Source of the DNA: Clostridia bacterium
GTDB lineage: Bacteria > Bacillota > Clostridia > Christensenellales > CAG-314
Assembly (NCBI GenBank): GCA_028703495.1
Contig: JAQVMT010000016.1
Coordinates: 1 to 48,334 of the forward strand
Reading direction: 5' to 3'
DNA length: 48,334 nt
Made by a program: the position numbers and the translations under genes. Within the stretch, counting starts at the first letter, position 1, and each line of letters opens with the position of its first letter. Below are positions 9,001 through 17,807 of this stretch, piece by piece. The notes under the pieces are model-generated. The model had not been told where the DNA came from, made no database searches, and saw only the letters and a list, made by a program, of their open reading frames with translations.

Positions 9001-11248
9001 CATCGTCATAAAGAAGCTCTAATACTCTGCATAGCGTTACGTCCTTGACGGTTTCGAGCAAAGCCCTGCCGATAAGGATGCAATCCTTCAAAAAGTCCTT
9101 GAGCCAGCCGTCGTTCATTCTTTCGATCGCATTGAGAATGTCCTCGAACTGCTGCAAGTACAGCTCGCCCAACGTGGTATCGAACAAATCCTTGAACAAG
9201 ACCTTGGCTTTCTCGAAGTCGCAGCAGTCCTCTGTCAGGAATTTAATCAAATCGGTAATCTTTATGTCATATGTCTTTTCGATATGCTTTCTTATGGTGT
9301 AAGGAATGTAAAGGTATTCATCCTCACTCATAACGCCGGTTACGGTCAAAATCGACTCGGCAATCAAAACCAGCCAGTCGTAAACCTCACCGATGGTATA
9401 GCTCTTTAACGCGTCAAGGAAAGCAACTCCCTTACTGTCGATGATGTCGTTAATGCTGATAACCTTAATTTTGTCGTAGATCGGTTGAACCAACTCACGC
9501 AGAGGCAGTCCCTTGAATTCCTCGGGAACCAATGCGAAGTAGTCGGACACGAGCTCATCGATTGTCAACGTGAACACCGTGCTCTTCAACCAGTCCATAA
9601 TCGAAAGCTCATAATCGTCCAAAACACCCGCCATGCAGAGAATGTCCCTTATGGTAGTGGCTTGGATCTTTTCGAATATCTGCGAAACGGGTTGAGGAAG
9701 CTTTTCAATCCTCTCGCCGTTATCGTCGTATTCATACTCATAAGCCTCGTAGACACCCTCGGGGTCGTCCAAGAACGCCACCGAGTATTTGCCCTCGTAG
9801 ACAAAGCCCACAAGCAGGTCGCCCAGCGTGATGTCCATCAAGGGATTCAATATCGCGTCGAGTCCGTTGTCGATAACGTCTTGAACGCTGATATTCATCA
9901 AAGCCCTGTAAATCGGAAGAACGAAGCCCAATGCGGCAGGCATATCCTCGGCAAGCTTGCGAATGTAATATCCAACCAAATCGTCAAGCGTCAAGGTGTA
10001 TAACGCGTCGTCAAGGATAAAGCTGTAATCGCCGTCCATAATGCCCTTGACAATGTCGATCAGCTTAATCGGATCGAGCTTGCCGTAAATCTCGGGCAAG
10101 GGCTCGGGCAATCCGTATATGTCGAAATCGGGCGCAACCAAGCTTAAAATGAAATCAATCAAATCGCCGAAGGTCAATTCGCCCAAAGCGTTCTCGAGTA
10201 AGTTCTCATCGGTGAACAGCTCATACAACGAGTAAGCCAACAGCACTCTCGCCTGCTCCTGCAATGCGGGAGTGGTGATCTTTGCAATCAGCTCCTCTGC
10301 GTTGGTATCGAAGAACCTCGAAAGATCCAAAATCTCGTAAAGCGTAATTTCGTCGAAGAACACGTCCTTGTCGAATTTAAAGCTTTGCGTTCCGTCCTCG
10401 TTGTCTTCCATGTACATTATATCGCCGAACACCATGTCGTCGAAGATGTCCTTGACGGGCTGCAACGATTCGGGCAGACAGTCGGCAATCTTCGTGTCGG
10501 CAATAGCCTCCAGCTCCAACGCAATAACGTCGCCTTCGCCGTTAATCAACGCCTTGAGCAAATCTCCGATGTCGATACCCAAAACCGCGTCGATGGTCGT
10601 AAGCAAATAATCGTCCAACCCCTCCATCATAGACGAGGGGATAAGGTCTTGAATCTCCGCGCCCTCGAATACCTTGTACAGGTTGTTAATATCGAAAGAT
10701 CCGTCGTCGTTGAACAAAAGTCCCACATACTTCAAACCCTTTACGTTGCCCTTCTCGTCAAAGTAGTAGCTCATCGCATCTCTAAGCGTGGCGAGATTTT
10801 CGTCAACGTATGTAATCTCGAGAGTTTTGCTCAATAGCTCGAACAGACACTTAAAGGACACCGCATCAAGGAAATGCTTCCTCTGCGCGGTATCGCCTAT
10901 AAGCAAGCTTATATCCCAGTCCATCATCTCGTCGGGTAAGTTCAATTCCGACAAGTCCAGACCGTAGACCTCCTCCAGCTGCCTAAGCGTCAATCCGCTT
11001 GTCCCGTTCCACAAATACATCAAGTTCGCCAATATGTCCTGAAGCGACATATCCTTGATGTTCGTTTCCGAGGAAGGATCTATGTAATCCTCAAGCAAGT
11101 CATTCGAAACAAGATTGTAATCGGAAAGCTTGGTCAGCGTTAGCCCTGTGTACGCATAGTACAACGAACCGACCAATCCACCGAGAACACCGACTACACC
11201 CAGTATAAAACCGAGCATAAACACCATTAGTCTTCCGATAAATTTCAT
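1..11248 (-). CDS. Giant membrane-anchored repeat protein, C-terminus beyond window
   Basis: An open frame of 3749 codons starts at ATG 11248 with GAGGTG five bases upstream and has no stop before the left edge, so the protein exceeds 400 kDa. Frame continuity was checked at anchors near 9838, 7336, 5287, 1885 and 4. Residues 7-31 form one glycine-rich hydrophobic segment without an obvious cleavage site, so a signal anchor is likely. The rest is acidic and looks helical, punctuated by short motifs of the form T/S/D-[VIF]-x-D-[VIL] such as ITVGDV, ITFADV, TTIGEI, ISFNDI and LDIGDV. Residues 1-1078 are non-tandem; from residue about 1079 on there are twelve tandem units. I recognise no family, catalytic motif or LPXTG signal. 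A surface, envelope-spanning or adhesin-like role is inference from size, anchor and repeats only. It has its own promoter and is monocistronic at its 5' end. Confidence 0.9.
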   Translation of the reverse strand, partial: MKFIGRLMVFMLGFILGVVGVLGGLVGSLYYAYTGLTLTKLSDYNLVSNDLLEDYIDPSSETNIKDMSLQDILANLMYLWNGTSGLTLRQLEEVYGLDLSELNLPDEMMDWDISLLIGDTAQRKHFLDAVSFKCLFELLSKTLEITYVDENLATLRDAMSYYFDEKGNVKGLKYVGLLFNDDGSFDINNLYKVFEGAEIQDLIPSSMMEGLDDYLLTTIDAVLGIDIGDLLKALINGEGDVIALELEAIADTKIADCLPESLQPVKDIFDDMVFGDIMYMEDNEDGTQSFKFDKDVFFDEITLYEILDLSRFFDTNAEELIAKITTPALQEQARVLLAYSLYELFTDENLLENALGELTFGDLIDFILSLVAPDFDIYGLPEPLPEIYGKLDPIKLIDIVKGIMDGDYSFILDDALYTLTLDDLVGYYIRKLAEDMPAALGFVLPIYRALMNISVQDVIDNGLDAILNPLMDITLGDLLVGFVYEGKYSVAFLDDPEGVYEAYEYEYDDNGERIEKLPQPVSQIFEKIQATTIRDILCMAGVLDDYELSIMDWLKSTVFTLTIDELVSDYFALVPEEFKGLPLRELVQPIYDKIKVISINDIIDSKGVAFLDALKSYTIGEVYDWLVLIAESILTVTGVMSEDEYLYIPYTIRKHIEKTYDIKITDLIKFLTEDCCDFEKAKVLFKDLFDTTLGELYLQQFEDILNAIERMNDGWLKDFLKDCILIGRALLETVKDVTLCRVLELLYDDDSMALVDAVYEYIKYMTFDEIFGSYFEATGFYDWIAEQHEVVRFLVNMFVYATLDEIENILSALLDGNVLPLVEFIENKYYELYDEELTLGFFLAWPIEKIEEAYAEGKLHRAIALPLLVILKAYCPVKYSEVVDAVQANQYSELLKPLAKLTIADIFAEGLDYVWDKDKGEWYCTTGDEVLSLFVKLDNMNRNYPGMETVYDMFFYMASVETLKEEILHGDLIEVVIYFVEIICPECEYDNHEQCIKDMVDRFGSYALNESIDWEYVLGDFSIGNVIDIIEARISFAIPSAVKELPIYQRFAGITIAKLIWHYDDAVAVMHGVTVGEIVDVFELLFGEINPEVELYAKLLANVENLSIYYDIYIMIKEGRTLDLVNMLLNKVSFQDLIDALLYYTIENEKRGKVNATDLLMRLDAMMVGNLLTEEGRKVLRQQGGDTTIGEIFDLVLVVIDEVLDTTDWTKFEVTIYNNVKGISFNDICDVIDNGNTETLVRSVLADLTIGDFVETIEARIYDIDDTVTSFTLYKKVAAIKLIDLIYDIDIVIEVLKAITVGDVMEIFEYYVFELKTEVELFAKLKANTYGLAIYNDIIAKIQNGEHMELIKAVLKDVTFADIINAILYYAVDEAKFNELNAEALMVRLDGMMVANLLTEEGRKLLKEQGGDTTIGEIIDFVLTAIEKSVDTSTWTKFEATIYNGVKSVSFNDIIDAIDSMDAIKVLLRKIFDHLTIGDLIDTIDYRVIDIDGAVFTFTLYTKLAGFEIYDIILNGDDFIDTLRGITIGDLMEIVEYYWFTLDTDIELFAKLKANAYALAVYNDIIVMLRNGQYMELLEAVLKDITLCDVLDFGLRLIPPMIDEIREDILATELFKLFDTILITDFFTEAGREGIITKLEGVQIKDIIEVVSAFLGVGFDKTDWTKLEVTLYNNLGEIYIVDIIKAFGDLAKVEELIQSILGDLTIGDFLDTVDYRLVKFDDAVFGFSLYQKLAAIKLVDLIFNIDSVIEILKAITVGDIMEIVEHYLFALDTKVELFAKLKANTYALEIYNDIIFKIINGEVNLLLDQILAGITFADLVNVILYYTVDDAKYAELNAEALMLRLDIMEVVDLLSVVGRDNLLEQGGDILIKEIIDFVLKAIDASLDTADWANFEVTIYNNVGSLSIANIVEAFGDSIALENLVRKILGDLDLDDVVELIDVRVVVVPSVIKTFTLYTKLADIKLVDLFFDFDSVAAILKAITVGDVMEIVEYFLGEIPVDIELFAKLKANTYGLAIYNDIIVMLQNGQTTELLEAILANITFADVIDGILSAFVNDLKRLELSAEALMVRLDGMMVANLLTETGRDLLKQQGGDTTIGEIIDFIVTAVDGNVDTTDWTKLETTIYNNVKAISFNDIFDTIDSGDFETLIKNILGDLDIGDVIDTIDKRVYEFEDVVFAFALYNKLADIKLVDLFFDFDSVAAILKAITVGDVMEIVEHYLGEINPAVELFAKLKANTYALAIYNDIIAKIQNGEAVALLEAILANITFADLVNVILYYTVDDAKYIALNAEDLMARLDDMYLADFFSEAGKDMLRIKGGYIAINDIIDFIVTALDGTLDITTWTKLEATIYTNIGDTTIGDILDAVDYGTFDALVKGVLADLDIGDVFDTFDFRIATIYSEIKTFTLYNKLADIKLVDLFFDFDSVAAILKAITVGDIMEIVEYYLGEIPTDAKLIAKLKANTYGLAIYNDIITKLVNGEATELLKQVLANITVCDVLEFLLRLIPIMIPEVRADILATDLFKLFDTILLTDFFTEEGREGIKTKLEGVQVNDITEVIFAVLSTSLDTSDWSYFEVELYTNISDLYIVDIIDAFGDSAKAEALVNTMFDTLDIGDLLDCAAYRFGFAIDDQLKATALYTKLADVMFVDLFFDFDSVATMLKAITVGDVMEIFELYVAQLPVSIELFAKLKSNTYALAIYNDIIVMLQNGQTTELLEAILANITFADVIDGILSAFVNDLKRLELSAEALMVRLDGMMVANLLTETGRDLLKQQGGDTTIGEIIDFIVTAVDGNVDTTDWTKLETTIYNNVKAISFNDIFDTIDSGDFETLIKNILGDLDIGDVIDTIDKRVYEFEDVVFAFALYNKLADIKLVDLFFDFDSVAAILKAITVGDVMEIVEYFLGEIPVDIELFAKLKANTYGLAIYNDIIVMLQNGQTTELLEAILANITFADVIDGILSAFVNDLKRLELSAEALMVRLDGMMVANLLTETGRDLLKQQGGDTTIGEIIDFIVTAVDGNVDTTDWTKLETTIYNNVKAISFNDIFDTIDSGDFETLIKNILGDLDIGDVIDTIDKRVYEFEDVVFAFALYNKLADIKLVDLFFDFDSVAAILKAITVGDVMEIVEYFLGEIPVDIELFAKLKANTYALAIYNDIIVMLQNGDVVPLLQLVLANITFADVIDGIMSFVMGVADRAQLRLTGLMIILDTMLTADLLTAAGRDHLYEQSKSVKFGYFVEAYCVVTGISVITTDWCKLERTIYNGLYDLSIGDFIDTLADAAKREEVLRKVLDDLDLGDIVDLIDVRIVELPDVVFAFALYNRLADITIINLIYDIDYVIYEFKMITVGDIMEIVEYVAGEIPTDIKLFAKLKANTYSLAIYNGIIKTIKKGETIELLKDVLNGITFGDVIDAVLRVAGIEQTRIDDIESLKLFTTFDSMLLANLLTAEGRATLLEQVKYIEVGDLTDFVLYILDKTVDTTSWSNLEATVYGNLNDMFIINVVEAFYGGSKTEYAVRWLIEDLDIEDVVATAGLRFGFEVPVDVKTLSLYNKIVVIRLVDIAYDMDAVAEQLKTITMIDLLDAVLLVIPSMVTSIRDNVKASAVGLVLDGITIGDLTTESGRETSFNEIKALTVGDLIDLALIIMARTIDTSDYAYIEITLYNNLKKVTLGELFGIFDGTTDAEALAKGILGDLNIEHIISCLEYRLGFIIDAKVKALTLYGKLTTIKLSDIFFDFDSVLTILKAITVGDVM
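1830..3160 (-). repeat. Apparently identical tandem copies inside giant gene
   Basis: Bases 1830-2482 and 2508-3160 appear identical over 653 bp at an offset of 678. The identity is broken at 1829/2507 (c/a) and again after 2482/3160. Other units of the same array differ at many positions, so this pair reflects recent duplication or gene conversion. Confidence 0.85.
4626..5374 (-). repeat. Third identical unit copy inside giant gene
   Basis: Bases 4626-5374 match 1902-2650 over about 749 bp at an offset of 2724. Mismatches bound the block at 4625 (a, against g at 1901) and 5375 (t, against g at 2651). Two more diverged units lie between this copy and the tandem pair, which points to non-adjacent gene conversion or a larger block duplication followed by divergence. 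Confidence 0.85.
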
Positions 11249-11443
11249 AACAACACCTCGTCTGTGTTTGGTAACCGCCGATTGCCCGCTTTACGCGCGC
11301 GCGTATATATCCCGCTCAATTTGCGGCTCCGTAGATTTGCTACCCATATAAAGATTTGCACCCTCTCACGCCCCTTTTAATATGCGAATAACCTTCCATT
11401 CGCAATAACGTATAAGTTGCCTATGATATATAGATATAGTGGT

Positions 11444-11472
11444 AGTATACACTTTTTGCAAAAAACTGTCAA
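11444..11472 (-). promoter_or_regulatory. Sigma-A promoter of giant gene
   Basis: Read on the minus strand, TTGACA (11472-11467) is followed after 17 bases by TATACT (11449-11444). This predicts transcription from about 11437 and a leader of about 190 bases before the ATG at 11248. I see no riboswitch fold in the leader. Confidence 0.8.
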
Positions 11473-11814
11473 TATTTTATGCTTATATTTGTCATTTTTT
11501 CTTATTTTTTATGCCATTTTGCCTCCGCCCGAAGCGTTTCAATCGACTAGAAATAAAAAAATAAATAATTTTTTCACGTATATACAAACAAATTAAAATA
11601 CCGCGAAAGAGTATGAAAGAAAGAAGAATGCGACAACACAGTTTCGACACTATTACACAATTTCGACACATTTCATATTTCGACAAAAAGCGCGCACGTA
11701 CCATGAATTTGTCCGAATACGGGCAGGCGAAGTTGTTCGCGAGAACGGTGCGGCTCGCTGTAAGATAGCGTATTCGTCGGTTACGAAGGATTAACAGGCT
11801 ATCTGCATGAACAG
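11473..11814. other. AT-rich gap without convincing gene
   Basis: Between the giant-gene promoter and the repeats behind the phosphodiesterase gene I see no convincing gene. The only regularity is TTTCGACA three times, at 11642, 11661 and 11678, spaced 19 and 17 bases apart; this could be a protein-binding array but nothing else supports it. Confidence 0.5.
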
Positions 11815-12013
11815 TACGGCTTGACGTTTAAAATCTCCGTGTCCTCGACAAAAAAATCAAAGCTTGGGTTCGAAGTTTTCGAAGATGATGTTGTCGCAGT
11901 AGGGTTGTACGGCTTGACGTTTAAAATCTCCGTGTCCTCGACAGAGGAAATCAAAGCTTGGGTTCGAAGTTCTCGAAGATGATGTTGTCGCAGTAGGGTT
12001 GTACGGCTTGACG
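11815..12013. repeat. ~94-bp direct repeats copying GDPD 3' end
   Basis: The last ~60 bases of the phosphodiesterase gene, with its stop, recur 94 bases further downstream (atcaaagcttggg at 11950 and 11856). The adjoining segment gtacggcttgacgttt occurs at 12001, 11907 and 11814. The downstream copy still translates to the gene's C-terminal residues, ending FENFEPKL, but is detached from the gene. Confidence 0.85.
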
Positions 12014-12682
12014 TTCGCGCTCGCTGCGTACCGTCCAACAGAGGACGGGCATATGTCTTCGGATACGTTTTACGGTTTTGCCGTCGATAAACCGCGCATC
12101 GTAAGATGTAAAGCAAGCATGAGCGTAGCCGTTAAGCAAGCATTTCGTGAGTAGGTACTTTTGGATTTTGGGCATATCCTGATCCGACATGTTGCTTGAA
12201 AGCTGTCCGCAGTCGTACTCGGAGTGCTTGGAAAGGTATCGAACGATGAGCGGATTGAACGACTGAAGGGCAAAATCGCCTCCATAGCCCTCAAGCATTT
12301 TCAGCAACGCAGCCTCAAGTCCGCCGACCTCGGCATGCGTTTTGACCTCGATAAGTATCGGCGTCTTTCCGTCGACAAGACTTAATACCTGCTCGAACGT
12401 GGGAATGGTGTGCTTTGTGTTGCCCAGCGTTATTTTAGTAAGCTCCGCAGCGGTCAAATCGCCGATTCTCTCTTTTCTGCCCGTCATTCTTTCCAAAATA
12501 TCGTCGTGAAAGACCATAATTTGCTTGTCGGCGGAAAAATGCACGTCCAATTCGATCGGATAGCCCCCTTCGATCGCCCGTTGATAGGCTCCCAAGCTGT
12601 TTTCGGGACAATCCGCGTTGTGCAAGCCTCTGTGCGCAATAGGCGTTTTCAAAAGTGCGCTTTCTGCAAATTTTTTGTTCAT
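11951..12682 (-). CDS. ugpQ: Glycerophosphodiester phosphodiesterase
   Basis: This 243-residue protein hydrolyses glycerophosphodiesters from phospholipid turnover to glycerol-3-phosphate and an alcohol. The GDPD signature is intact: H17-R18 (IAHRG), E27 (ENSLGAYQ), E44 and D46 (IELDV) and H59 (FHDD) form the metal-binding and acid-base site. Late barrel strands follow (ILIEVKTHAE, ALQSFNP, CWTV). There is no signal peptide, so it should act in the cytoplasm like the UgpQ subgroup. Its promoter is clear. The Shine-Dalgarno GGAGG lies 13 bases from the ATG, longer than usual, and the same leader arrangement precedes rsmG. The 3' end is duplicated downstream. The exact substrate is unknown. Confidence 0.92.
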   Translation of the reverse strand: MNKKFAESALLKTPIAHRGLHNADCPENSLGAYQRAIEGGYPIELDVHFSADKQIMVFHDDILERMTGRKERIGDLTAAELTKITLGNTKHTIPTFEQVLSLVDGKTPILIEVKTHAEVGGLEAALLKMLEGYGGDFALQSFNPLIVRYLSKHSEYDCGQLSSNMSDQDMPKIQKYLLTKCLLNGYAHACFTSYDARFIDGKTVKRIRRHMPVLCWTVRSERERQAVQPYCDNIIFENFEPKL

Positions 12683-12725
12683 TTTATATACACGACCTCC
12701 GTCACAATAATACTTTTGCGTATAT

Positions 12726-12753
12726 TTTATACCATAAATGCGGTTTGGGTCAA
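12726..12753 (-). promoter_or_regulatory. Promoter of GDPD gene
   Basis: On the minus strand, TTGACC (12753-12748), a 16-base spacer and TATAAA (12731-12726), preceded by an extended -10 TGG. It lies about 45 bases upstream of the ATG at 12682. Confidence 0.75.
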
Positions 12754-12948
12754 GACTTTCCGAATAAAAGTCTCTCTTTTAACGCAATATTGCGTTCGGA
12801 AAAGCAAATTATCACGCTTTTTCTGCTTTTGACGGGCGGCGGATAATATCGGCAAGCCGTATTGCCACAAATATTATTGACAAACCGCGGCATTTGGAAT
12901 ATAATTCCTTGCGTAATACTAATTAAATACAAACGACATAGCAATCAC

Positions 12949-13115
12949 AATGCTTAGCACTTTAACTACTATACCGAAAACATAATGCTTAACGCATGAA
13001 TTACGGCATAAAATCATCGTGCTTAGCACTTCAGCTACTATACCGAGATTATCGCGCTTAGTACTTGAATTACTGAATAAAAAACATCGCGCGCAGTACT
13101 AAAAATTAAACGCAG
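12949..13115. repeat. Five imperfect 35-bp tandem repeats
   Basis: Units start at 12949, 12984, 13018, 13053 and 13088 (periods 35, 34, 35, 35). The core is GCTTAGCACTT...CTACTATACCGA. Copies 1 and 3 are closest; the fifth is partial. There are no unique spacers, so this is a minisatellite and not a CRISPR array. It ends about 50 bases before lepA and may be transcribed in its leader. Confidence 0.8.
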
Positions 13116-13166
13116 TTGTAATTGCTTTGGAATCGATGCTCAAAGACATAGCGAACAGGGGGACAG

Positions 13167-14965
<1,799 letters not shown>

Positions 14966-14966
<1 letters not shown>

Positions 14967-15074
14967 GTCAAAAACGGGCAAACACACGGGTTCGCCCCTA
15001 CGACAATAAGGCACAACACCTTCATTTCGCGTGAACTCGGTCAAAAACGGGCAAACACACGGGTTCGCCCCTAC
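14966..15074. repeat. 73-bp direct repeat behind lepA, with two palindromes
   Basis: A 36-bp segment beginning at the last base of the lepA stop codon (14966) recurs unchanged at 15039. Each copy contains the dispersed palindrome in the form GGGCAAACACACGGGTTCGCCC (split here as GGGCAAACACA-CGGGTTCGCCC) followed by CTAC, at 14975-15002 and 15048-15074. Both copies have A in place of G in the left arm, so they were duplicated after that change. Confidence 0.85.
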
Positions 15075-15140
15075 TATAATGCACAATGGCTTTAATTGGC
15101 ACAAGCTTCGCTGTTGATTGAATGAACATCTGGGATTAGT

Positions 15141-15244
15141 GTTACGAACTTTGCAGTTAGTGGCACGAACTCGGCAGTTGGTGCAACAAACTCGGCAGTT
15201 GGTGCAACAAACTCGGAAGTTGGTGCAACAAACTCGGAAGTTGG
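15141..15244. repeat. Five 21-bp tandem repeats before hemW
   Basis: Units start at 15141, 15162, 15183, 15204 and 15225 around the core CAACAAACTCGGCAGTTGG. The period is seven codons and is in frame with hemW (reading ATNSAVG), but no start codon lies between the in-frame stop at 15123 and the hemW ATG. It is therefore most likely untranslated leader. The remaining bases of this 312-bp gap hold only the repeats described above. Confidence 0.8.
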
Positions 15245-15278
15245 AGGGCAAAATGCGCCATTATCAAAAAGGTTACCT

Positions 15279-16400
15279 ATGAAAATTGGATTATACATAC
15301 ACATTCCGTTTTGCGTGAGCAAGTGTAATTACTGCGACTTTGTGTCGTTTGCGCATTCGGAATCGCGTATTCCCGCATATATCGATGCTTTGATTTGCGA
15401 AATGAAGAGTCGCAAGGACAAGGCAAGCTCGGTTGCAACGGTGTTTATCGGAGGAGGAACGCCCTCTTTGGTGCCGCCCAAGGATTTTAGGCGACTTATG
15501 GATGCGGTTTATGACTGCTTCGAAGTGGAAAAGGATGCCGAAATTACCGTTGAGTGCAACCCTGACAGCCTTTCCAGAGCGTTTGCCTCTACTCTTGCCG
15601 CCTCGGGCGTGAACCGCGTAAGTATCGGACTTCAGAGCAACAGCGACCGTCTTTTGGAGCTTATCGGTAGACCGCACCGCTGTAAGGACTTCGTTACCAC
15701 TCTCGACAGAGTGCGCAACGTAGGTATAACCGATATCAACGCCGATATTATGTTAGGCTTGCCCACGCAATCGCTTTTCGATGTCGAACAAACGCTTAAG
15801 CTTTTGGCGGCGAAGCAGCTTCCGCACGTTTCTGCGTATGCGCTAAAGCTCGAACGTGGAACACTGCTTCACAAGGCGGTATGCGCTCATTCTTTGGAAA
15901 TGCCGCCCGACGATTTGACGGCGGATATGTACGAAATGACGTTAGCCGCGTTGGAGGCTCGCGATGTTTTCCGATACGAGGTCAGCAACTTCGCGCAAGC
16001 CAAGCACGAAAGCCGCCATAATCTCAATTACTGGAATTGGGGCAGGTATTTAGGCATAGGCGTTGCCGCACATTCCTTTTTGGGCGACGTTCGGTCGAGC
16101 AATATTCAATCCTTAGACAACTATATCCAAAGGATAAATGAGGGAAAGTCCGTGCAGTCGACCTCTCACAAGCTGTCGCTTAACGAGGCGGAGTGGGAGT
16201 ATTTTATGCTTGCCATGCGCAAGACGGAGGGAATGGACATCACCGCGTATAACCAAATGTTTTACACCGACTTTATCGCGCGTTACTCCCAAACAATCCA
16301 ACGGTTGGAACGTCTCGGGCTTATAGTGTATGACGAGAACTCTATAAACATAAGACCGGAAAAAATGTATCTGCTTAACTCCATTTTGACCGAGTTTTAA
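15279..16400 (+). CDS. hemW: Radical SAM heme chaperone HemW
   Basis: A 373-residue radical SAM protein of the coproporphyrinogen-III-oxidase-like family. The cluster motif is CVSKCNYC in HIPFCVSKCNYCDF. The residue after the next position is Phe and not a fourth Cys, which marks HemW and not the true oxidase HemN. GGGTPS (SAM-binding) and the family block RHNLNYWNWGRYLGIGVAAHS are present. HemW inserts heme into respiratory and other proteins; no heme genes are nearby. The ATG at 15279 is preceded by AAAAAGG at a six-base spacing. Directly after its stop, a 16-bp sequence is repeated 80 bp downstream. Confidence 0.93.
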   Translation: MKIGLYIHIPFCVSKCNYCDFVSFAHSESRIPAYIDALICEMKSRKDKASSVATVFIGGGTPSLVPPKDFRRLMDAVYDCFEVEKDAEITVECNPDSLSRAFASTLAASGVNRVSIGLQSNSDRLLELIGRPHRCKDFVTTLDRVRNVGITDINADIMLGLPTQSLFDVEQTLKLLAAKQLPHVSAYALKLERGTLLHKAVCAHSLEMPPDDLTADMYEMTLAALEARDVFRYEVSNFAQAKHESRHNLNYWNWGRYLGIGVAAHSFLGDVRSSNIQSLDNYIQRINEGKSVQSTSHKLSLNEAEWEYFMLAMRKTEGMDITAYNQMFYTDFIARYSQTIQRLERLGLIVYDENSINIRPEKMYLLNSILTEF

Positions 16401-16401
16401 C

Positions 16402-16497
16402 AGGCAACTGCTTTTACGTGTTCGAATTCGTTCTGTGCGATGAGTGGTATAGGTGGTGTGGCAGTGGCAACGACTTTTATAGGCAACTGCTTTTACT
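16402..16497. repeat. Direct repeat behind hemW stop
   Basis: AGGCAACTGCTTTTAC occurs at 16402-16417, one base after the hemW stop codon, and again at 16482-16497 (offset 80). Confidence 0.7.
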
Positions 16498-16622
16498 GCT
16501 TTCGCGTTAGGTTGCTTGCGAGCTATGTCCATACTATAAAGTAGGAACAACCCTATGCCGCCCGTACGGTAGCAATTACCAAACAATGGAAATATAATTA
16601 TTGAAAATAGAGGTTTAGTACA

Positions 16623-17711
16623 ATGAAATTAGGAGTCGTAGGACTACCAAACGTAGGAAAAAGCACATTATTTAACGCTCTGACCAAGGCGGGAGCGGAG
16701 GTCGCGAACTATCCGTTTTGCACTATCGAGCCGAACGTGGGAATCGTAGAGGTCGAGGACGAGCGATTGGAAGTGCTGACCAAGCTTTATAACAGCAAAA
16801 AGACTACGCGCGCGGTGGTTAAATTCGTTGACATCGCAGGGCTTGTCAAGGGCGCGAGCAAGGGCGAGGGCTTGGGAAACAAGTTTTTAAGCCATATAAG
16901 AGAGGTTGACGCCATTGTTCACGTCGTGCGCTGTTTTGCCGACGACAACATCATCAACGTAAGCGGCAAAATATGCCCCAACGAGGACATCGACACCATT
17001 GATTTGGAGCTTTTGCTTTCGGATATGGAGCGCGTGGAAACTCGTCTTACTAAGCTTCAAACTCTTCTCAAGAGCGGCGAAAAGCGTTACAAGGACGAAA
17101 ACGAAGTCCTCGAGAAGGTCTATAAGCACCTTAGCAATAATCTCCCGGCAAGGAGCCTCGTCCTCGATGACGAGGAAAAAGCAATGCTGGACGAGCTGTT
17201 GCTTTTGACGGCAAAGCCTGTTTTGTACTGCGCCAACATAGGCGAGGACGAGATCGGAAAGGAAAACGACGCGGTAAAACAGGTCCGCGAGCGTGCCGAA
17301 CGCGAACACGCCGAGTGCGTTGCGATTTCCGCAAAAGTCGAAGCCGAGCTGTTGGAGCTGGGCGACGAGGAACGCGCACTCTACTCCGAAGAGTTGGGAC
17401 TTACGCAGAGCGGACTCAATCGGCTTGTTACAAAGAGCTATAAATTGCTGGGTCTTATCAGCTTTTTGACCGCGGGCGAGAAGGAAAGCCGCGCCTGGAC
17501 AATTACAAACGGCACCAAAGCCCCTCAAGCGGCGGGCAAAATCCACACGGACTTCGAGAAAGGCTTTATCCGCGCCGAGGTCGTCCCTTATGAACAGCTG
17601 ATTGCCTGCGGCGGCTATCAGGGCGCAAAGGAACAAGGCAAGGTTCGCTCCGAAGGCAAGGATTACGTCATGAAAGACGGCGACGTCGTCCTCTTCCGCT
17701 TCAACGTCTAG
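16623..17711 (+). CDS. ychF: Ribosome-associated P-loop ATPase YchF
   Basis: A 362-residue Obg-family protein of standard length. G1 is GLPNVGKST; G3 is DIAGLVKGASKGEG; the G4 position reads NIGE (in YCANIGEDE), the NxxE form that gives YchF/OLA1 its preference for ATP. A coiled helical domain follows (about 130-190) and the C-terminal TGS domain includes the family motifs ETRAWTI-like SRAWTI and GFIRAEV. The family binds ribosomes and modulates stress responses. The start has GAGG eight bases upstream. It lies 222 bp behind hemW and just before rsmG. Confidence 0.97.
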   Translation: MKLGVVGLPNVGKSTLFNALTKAGAEVANYPFCTIEPNVGIVEVEDERLEVLTKLYNSKKTTRAVVKFVDIAGLVKGASKGEGLGNKFLSHIREVDAIVHVVRCFADDNIINVSGKICPNEDIDTIDLELLLSDMERVETRLTKLQTLLKSGEKRYKDENEVLEKVYKHLSNNLPARSLVLDDEEKAMLDELLLLTAKPVLYCANIGEDEIGKENDAVKQVRERAEREHAECVAISAKVEAELLELGDEERALYSEELGLTQSGLNRLVTKSYKLLGLISFLTAGEKESRAWTITNGTKAPQAAGKIHTDFEKGFIRAEVVPYEQLIACGGYQGAKEQGKVRSEGKDYVMKDGDVVLFRFNV

Positions 17712-17807
17712 CAGGGCAGCAAAGCTGCGTTTTCGGCTGCGCGTATGTCTGCATAGGGGCATAATCTGTACCTCTCTCTTCTCTCAAGAATTTTTGTGAC
17801 GGAGGTC

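Noticed and set aside
18-10837. Many plus-strand frames of 60-240 codons across the left 11 kb
   Set aside because: They are antisense shadows of the single minus-strand giant gene, repeat with its period and are rich in Ser/Val/Ile from complementing its codons; none has a proper Shine-Dalgarno.
11492-11704. Minus-strand frame of 70 codons between promoter and GDPD repeats
   Set aside because: AT-rich chance frame lacking a Shine-Dalgarno and homology.
12949-13115. CRISPR array
   Set aside because: Copies are contiguous and imperfect with no unique spacers, and there are no cas genes.
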